A stretch of DNA of 10,148 bases from Elusimicrobiota bacterium (lineage in GTDB: Bacteria > CG03 > SLGR01 > PWQF01): positions 1 to 10,148 of the forward strand of contig PWQF01000054.1 of the NCBI GenBank assembly GCA_003556865.1, given 5' to 3'. Both the position numbers and the translations under genes were made by a program. Every line of letters begins with the position of its first letter. The first letter of the stretch is position 1. This document shows, piece by piece, positions 6,807 through 10,148 of the stretch. The notes beneath the pieces were generated by a model. That model was given only the letters and a program-made list of their open reading frames with translations. It was not told the origin of the DNA and ran no database searches.

Positions 6807-6836
6807 TGAAACTTTTTAACCCTCCCGGCTGTCTAA
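6807..6836 (+). promoter_or_regulatory. ECF-type promoter ahead of the anti-sigma operon
   Basis: TGAAAC (6807-6812) followed by T-rich sequence, then GTCTAA (6831-6836) after 18 bases. This resembles the ECF pattern of an 'AAC' -35 core and a 'GTC' -10 core. It lies 34 bases upstream of the anti-sigma ATG at 6871. ECF factors usually drive their own regulatory operon, so this fits control by the sigma factor encoded at 5071-5589. I saw no equally good copy ahead of the sigma gene. Confidence 0.6.
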
Positions 6837-6870
6837 CTTTCAGAGAAAGAAAAAAAAGGGATAAGTAAAA

Positions 6871-7308
6871 ATGAAATGCGATAAGGGTAAAATACACAGG
6901 TTCATAGACGGTGAGCTTTCACCGTTTGAAGAGAACCAGTTAAAGGAACATATGGTAGAATGCTCCCTCTGCCGGGAGTTTGCGGAGGAGATGGAGAAAC
7001 TTCTTTCCCCCTTAAAAGAGGTTCCCCGTTATTCTCCTCCGGAAGGATTATTTTCTCTTATTTTAAGGCGGGTCAGGAGGGCTACTCTTATAAGATTCCC
7101 CTTAAAAATTGCCGGTGCGGCGGCAGCGGCGGCTCTTATTTTCTTTTCGGTGCTCACTTTTTTTGCTCCCGGCGGAGCCAATGCGGAAGTGGAGCATTAT
7201 ATCGGAGAGAAGATGTATCTCCTTTTCGACCAGGCGCTTGAGGAGGAGATGATTTATGAGTATGAATTTAGTGAGCTGGATGAGATATATCTTGAAGGAG
7301 AAATTTAA
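6871..7308 (+). CDS. Zinc-finger anti-sigma factor, single-pass membrane protein
   Basis: 145 residues. The N-terminus is a classic ZAS/zf-HC2 domain: Cys3, then the Hx3Cx2C motif His27, Cys31, Cys34 in KEHMVECSLC, preceded by FIDGELSPFE. This domain clamps an ECF sigma factor in the cytoplasm. One membrane helix spans about residues 77-99 (Ala-rich then IFFSVLTFF). The C-terminal 41 residues would be periplasmic and are strikingly acidic (14 Asp/Glu against one Lys), ending LDEIYLEGEI. The start is ATG 6871, with AAAGGGA about 11 bases upstream. The probable partner is the ECF sigma factor at 5071-5589, which is separated from it by an inverted gene. It sits directly behind an ECF-type promoter and ahead of the periplasmic LTxxQ protein, so negative feedback control is likely. 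The pairing is inferred from context. Confidence 0.9.
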   Translation: MKCDKGKIHRFIDGELSPFEENQLKEHMVECSLCREFAEEMEKLLSPLKEVPRYSPPEGLFSLILRRVRRATLIRFPLKIAGAAAAAALIFFSVLTFFAPGGANAEVEHYIGEKMYLLFDQALEEEMIYEYEFSELDEIYLEGEI

Positions 7309-7374
7309 AAAACCCGTCCGGAAGGGCTCATCTAAGGGGTAAAAAAAAAGATAGAAAAAGGGAGGAGACCTATA

Positions 7375-7902
7375 ATGAAAATTAAAAATCTGTTATGGGC
7401 GGCGGCGGTACTGTTTCTTTTCAATGTAGCGGATGCCGGAGCTGCCGGCAGGAGGGAGCCGGAAGAGGAAAAAACTTACCGGGAGAAGTATTCGGAAAGG
7501 GACTGGGCTGGGCGGAGAAGAGGTTACCGTGAAAAATCAAGAGATCTTTACCGTAAACTTGATTTAACCGAAGAACAGAAAGAAGAGCTCAGGAAAGAGA
7601 AAAAAAAATCTTATGAAAAAAAAGAAGAGCTTCGCGGAAAGCTCAGAGATAAACTGAAACAGATGAGGGAGGCGCTTGCTGCCGGGGAGATAGATAAGAA
7701 AAGGGTTGAGGTCCTTATTGATGAGATTTCCTCCCTGCAGAGAGAAATTCTTGTAAAGAGGGCCGAAGGTGTTTATAGGTTCAGAGAAATTCTCACTGAT
7801 GAACAATGGGAGAAAATCAGAGATAAGGGGGTTGAACAAAAGAGGATGAGAGATAAGAGCCGCGACTCCTATAAAGAGATGAGGCGGCATAAGAAAAAGT
7901 AA
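7375..7902 (+). CDS. Periplasmic LTxxQ (Spy/CpxP/CnrX-like) protein
   Basis: 175 residues. A signal peptide of about 24 residues (MKIKNLLWAAAVLFLFNVADAGA) sends it to the periplasm. The mature part is almost entirely charged helix. It carries the two family motifs LTEEQ (residues 64-68) and LTDEQ (140-144), which flank the four-helix region of Spy, CpxP and metal-sensor proteins such as CnrX. These act as chaperones or sensors for envelope stress or metals. The only His is at 171, so the His/Glu/Met metal site of CnrX is not evident. The C-terminal tail is very basic (KRMRDKSRDSYKEMRRHKKK). An excellent GGAGGAG precedes ATG 7375. Placed between an anti-sigma factor with an acidic periplasmic tail and an efflux channel, it probably senses or buffers the signal; that is inference. 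Confidence 0.85.
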   Translation: MKIKNLLWAAAVLFLFNVADAGAAGRREPEEEKTYREKYSERDWAGRRRGYREKSRDLYRKLDLTEEQKEELRKEKKKSYEKKEELRGKLRDKLKQMREALAAGEIDKKRVEVLIDEISSLQREILVKRAEGVYRFREILTDEQWEKIRDKGVEQKRMRDKSRDSYKEMRRHKKK

Positions 7903-7935
7903 AACCGGGCCGGTATCAGGTTGTCAACTTATTTT

Positions 7936-9153
7936 ATGAGTAAGCTTCTCTTTATTTTTTTCTGTTTTTCTCTGCTCCTGGCAGGGAATGGTAATGCGGC
8001 TGTGGGATGGGACGAAATACTTCGGGTTGCCAGGGAGAATAACCCCCGGCTTAAGACTGCCGCCAACTCCCTTGAATCTGCACAATATGCCCTTAAAGGG
8101 AGCTATTCCTCGTTTATGCCCCGCATATCGGCTTCGGCAAACCGCAGCCTGGATACAGACAGAACCTCAGCCGGCCTTTCCGGCAGTCTGACTTTATTTT
8201 CCGGAGGGGAAAATATCTTTTCACTGGAGCGCTCAAGAATATTCCTGGAAAGGGAGAAGGAGAGCTACCGCCGGACATTCTCAAATACAGTCTATAACCT
8301 GAAGATGGCATATGCCGGGGTCCTCAGATCCTTGCAGGAGCTGGACCTGGCCGAGGATATACTCGGCCGCCGAAGGGATAACTACCAGATAGTAGAGATA
8401 CGTTACGAGGCCGGCAGGGAGGACAGGGGGGCTTACCTGAGGGCAGGGGCCGATTATGCCCGCGCCCGCCAGGACCTTTCTTCAGCACGGAGGGGGTATG
8501 AGCTTAGCCTGCTTAATCTTCTTAAGGAGATGGGTCTGGATAATAGCAGGGATATAGAGGTTAAGGGTGATTTAAGTATTGAGAGGGTTCCTTCTGAACC
8601 GGATATAGAAACACTGGCGCTTCAGACCCCGGAGTATAAGATAAGTTCCCTTGCGGTGGAGTCGGCCCGCTTTGACAGGGGCATAAGCAGGTCAAACTTT
8701 CTGCCCTCCCTTTCCGTTTCGGCATCCCGCTCTTATTCTGCATATGACGGATTTAATTTTAACGACGGCGGCTGGACGGCCGGCTTAAGCCTCTCCGTGC
8801 CGCTTTTTTCGGGCTTCCGGAACACCTACAATTACAAAAGTTCCGGCCTGGCCCTGGAGACCGCCCGGGAGAGTAGGCGCCAGGCAAAGATGGATTCTAT
8901 TTATGACATAACTTCGGCTTTATCTTCACTTGAAGATGCCGGAGAGAGAATCTCAGTGCAGGAGAAGTATTTTGAAGCAACAAGGGAGAGAGCCGATATC
9001 GCCCGGGAAAAATATCTTAACGGGCTTATATCCTACCAGGACTGGAATACAATAGAGAATGATTACATATCGGCCCTGGATACAATGCTGGGGGCCAGGC
9101 ATAACCTGTTTACGGCAAAAGCGGCCTGGAAGAGAACGATAGGGGAATATTAA
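7936..9153 (+). CDS. TolC-family outer membrane efflux protein
   Basis: 405 residues from ATG 7936. A signal peptide (MSKLLFIFFCFSLLLAGNGNA) leads to two outer-membrane-efflux (OEP) repeats. Each starts with a helix and ends with beta strands: LRVARENNPRLKTAANSL ... SFMPRISASANRSL, and SSLAVESARFDRGISRS ... FLPSLSVSASRSYS. The pattern LSLSVPLFSGFRNTYNYK is typical of the second barrel part. Long coiled-coil helices fill the rest (tunnel domain). E. coli TolC is about 470 mature residues; this compact size is common in the wider family. It would trimerise to form the exit duct for the adaptor and transporter encoded next. An in-frame TTG at 7921 would add five residues (MSTYF). I prefer the ATG because it gives a cleaner signal peptide, although neither start has a good ribosome site. 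The gap to the adaptor gene is one base. Confidence 0.93.
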   Translation: MSKLLFIFFCFSLLLAGNGNAAVGWDEILRVARENNPRLKTAANSLESAQYALKGSYSSFMPRISASANRSLDTDRTSAGLSGSLTLFSGGENIFSLERSRIFLEREKESYRRTFSNTVYNLKMAYAGVLRSLQELDLAEDILGRRRDNYQIVEIRYEAGREDRGAYLRAGADYARARQDLSSARRGYELSLLNLLKEMGLDNSRDIEVKGDLSIERVPSEPDIETLALQTPEYKISSLAVESARFDRGISRSNFLPSLSVSASRSYSAYDGFNFNDGGWTAGLSLSVPLFSGFRNTYNYKSSGLALETARESRRQAKMDSIYDITSALSSLEDAGERISVQEKYFEATRERADIAREKYLNGLISYQDWNTIENDYISALDTMLGARHNLFTAKAAWKRTIGEY

Positions 9154-9154
9154 A

Positions 9155-10096
9155 ATGAGAGTCAAAAAAATTGTTATACCGGTAATAATTATAGCAGCGC
9201 TGGCTGCAGGGTTGGTTTATATAAGGAGGGAAGAGAAACCGGCAGAGACTTCTTACAGAATAGAACCGTTCAGGGACGACATTTTTATAACAGTGTCGGC
9301 TTCGGGCTTTGTCCGTCCGCGCAACCGGCTTGAGGTTAAACCCCCCCTCTCCGGCAGGATTGAAGAGATCCTGGTGAGGGAGGGCGACCGGCTTGAGGCC
9401 GGTCAAATAATAGCCTGGATGAGCTCTTCGGAGAGAGCTGCCCTGCTGGATGCGGCCCGGTCCCGGGGGGAAAGCGAGCTGCGCAGGTGGGAAGAGATAT
9501 ACAGGCCCACCCCTGTAATTGCTCCCCTGAAGGGTTTTGTAATAAAACGGGAGATGGAGGCGGGGCAGACCATTGGAAGCCAGGATCCGGTAATTGTGAT
9601 GGCTGACGAATTAATAATCCGGGCTCAGGTTGACGAAACCGATTTACGGAATATTGATAAGGGCCAGTCCGCTGAAATAACCCTTGACGCCTTCCCCGGG
9701 AATACCATAGAAGGGGTGATTGAACATATATCGTATGAATCGGAGGTTGTCAGTAACGTTACCGTATATAATGTGGATATAAGGCCCCTGCAGGGGCGCG
9801 GTTTAATGCGTTCGGGTATGAATGCTATGGTTCAGGCGCAGATAGAAAAAAGTGAAAATGCCCTGCTTATACCATCTTCGGCAATAATCCAGAGAGGGGA
9901 GGAGAAATTTGTCGAGGTTTTAGATCCCGGGAATAATAATACCCGGATGCGCAGGATAGAGACAGGGATAAGTGACGGCAGCAATACCGAGGTGGTTTCA
10001 GGACTGGACGACGAGGATGTTCTGGTAGTATCCCTCCAGGCCCGTCAGGGTTCCCGGTCCCGTTTCCGCGGAGGCCTTCCGGGAATGGGAAACTGA
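9155..10096 (+). CDS. MacA/HlyD-family periplasmic adaptor with very short hairpin
   Basis: 313 residues that would link an inner-membrane pump to the TolC-like channel. An N-terminal membrane anchor spans residues 5-22. A split lipoyl domain follows: EVKPPLSGRIEEILVREGD (60-78) and IAPLKGFVIKREMEAGQ (122-138). A beta-barrel domain (about 153-232, AQVDETDLRNIDKGQSAEI) and a membrane-proximal domain complete it, with an Arg/Gly-rich tail. The segment between the lipoyl halves is only about 27 residues (92-118), while MacA-type adaptors usually have a hairpin of tens of residues per helix. This segment (LLDAARSRG...LRRWEEIYRPTP) resembles one I recall from adaptors of uncultured Gram-negative phyla. 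AGGGG (9141-9145) precedes ATG 9155, one base after the TolC-like gene. An ABC ATPase gene follows, so a MacAB-TolC-like pump is likely. Confidence 0.9.
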   Translation: MRVKKIVIPVIIIAALAAGLVYIRREEKPAETSYRIEPFRDDIFITVSASGFVRPRNRLEVKPPLSGRIEEILVREGDRLEAGQIIAWMSSSERAALLDAARSRGESELRRWEEIYRPTPVIAPLKGFVIKREMEAGQTIGSQDPVIVMADELIIRAQVDETDLRNIDKGQSAEITLDAFPGNTIEGVIEHISYESEVVSNVTVYNVDIRPLQGRGLMRSGMNAMVQAQIEKSENALLIPSSAIIQRGEEKFVEVLDPGNNNTRMRRIETGISDGSNTEVVSGLDDEDVLVVSLQARQGSRSRFRGGLPGMGN

Positions 10097-10118
10097 AAAC
10101 CTTAAAGCCGGAGAAAAG

Positions 10119-10148
10119 TTGATAGAGATACATAATATAAGTAAGAGA
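10119..10148 (+). CDS. Probable ABC transporter ATPase, first ten codons only
   Basis: The frame reads (M)IEIHNISKR from a TTG at 10119, with GGAG at 10110-10113 five bases upstream, and runs off the right edge. 'IEI-x-N-I-S-K' is the standard first strand of ABC ATPases of the MacB/LolD type. The position right after a MacA-like adaptor supports this. The Walker motifs lie outside the window, so the call rests on ten residues and context. Confidence 0.6.
   Translation, partial: MIEIHNISKR

Noticed and set aside
6605..6868. 87-codon plus-strand frame reaching from the PurL-like gene into the divergent promoter region
   Set aside because: Its first part is antisense to coding sequence and its last part covers the candidate promoters; there is no recognisable domain or ribosome site.
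7311..7335. AAC ... TCTAA as a second ECF promoter ahead of the LTxxQ gene
   Set aside because: The spacing differs by two bases from the better site at 6807-6836 and only short cores match; the gene is more simply read from the upstream promoter.
1..10148. tRNA, rRNA, CRISPR, insertion sequence, riboswitch or attachment-site signals
   Set aside because: None of the defining repeats, cloverleaf pieces, transposase motifs or long direct repeats was seen on reading either strand; intergenic gaps are short (largest 176 bases).

Overview
The window looks like chromosomal DNA of a Gram-negative bacterium. It encodes an outer-membrane TolC-type channel and a periplasmic adaptor, and it is rich in ATA, AGG and AGA codons with ATG, GTG and TTG starts. 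Gene content (DUF3467, stand-alone LigD phosphoesterase domain, HEAT-repeat protein next to a receiver domain, hairpin-poor adaptor) resembles what is seen in uncultured lineages such as Omnitrophota. That placement is inference only. There are no insertion sequences, CRISPR arrays, tRNA or rRNA genes. No stretch longer than 300 bases lacks a gene.

Left part (1-4508, all plus strand): the 3' end of a response-regulator receiver gene, a 736-residue HEAT-repeat protein, a short PPC/DUF296 protein, a glucose-6-phosphate isomerase, and a small DUF3467 protein. HEAT/PPC and PPC/isomerase overlap by 4 bases (TTGA and ATGA), so these three are probably translationally coupled.

Middle (4509-6870): one open frame joins a LigD-type 3'-phosphoesterase domain, with its catalytic residues intact, to a complete ECF sigma factor. 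It converges, with a 4-base gap and a 10-bp inverted repeat, on a minus-strand PurL-like (FGAM synthase/AIR synthase superfamily) gene that carries an unusual four-cysteine cluster. A 176-base divergent region follows. It holds a candidate sigma-70 promoter for the PurL-like gene and a good match to an ECF promoter (TGAAAC ... GTCTAA) pointing the other way.

Right part (6871-10148, plus strand): a zinc-finger anti-sigma factor with one membrane helix, a periplasmic LTxxQ (Spy/CpxP-like) protein, a TolC-family channel, a MacA/HlyD-type adaptor with a very short hairpin, and the first codons of a probable MacB-type ABC ATPase. The likely working model is an envelope-stress or efflux circuit. 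The sigma factor would be held by the membrane anti-sigma, the periplasmic LTxxQ protein would sense or buffer the signal, and released sigma would switch on the anti-sigma/sensor/efflux operon from the ECF promoter. The layout parallels the CnrYXH-CnrCBA arrangement but with an ABC-type pump. The most unusual item is the fusion of the sigma factor to a DNA-end-processing domain. It could be real or an apparent fusion caused by an indel, and this needs read-level checking.
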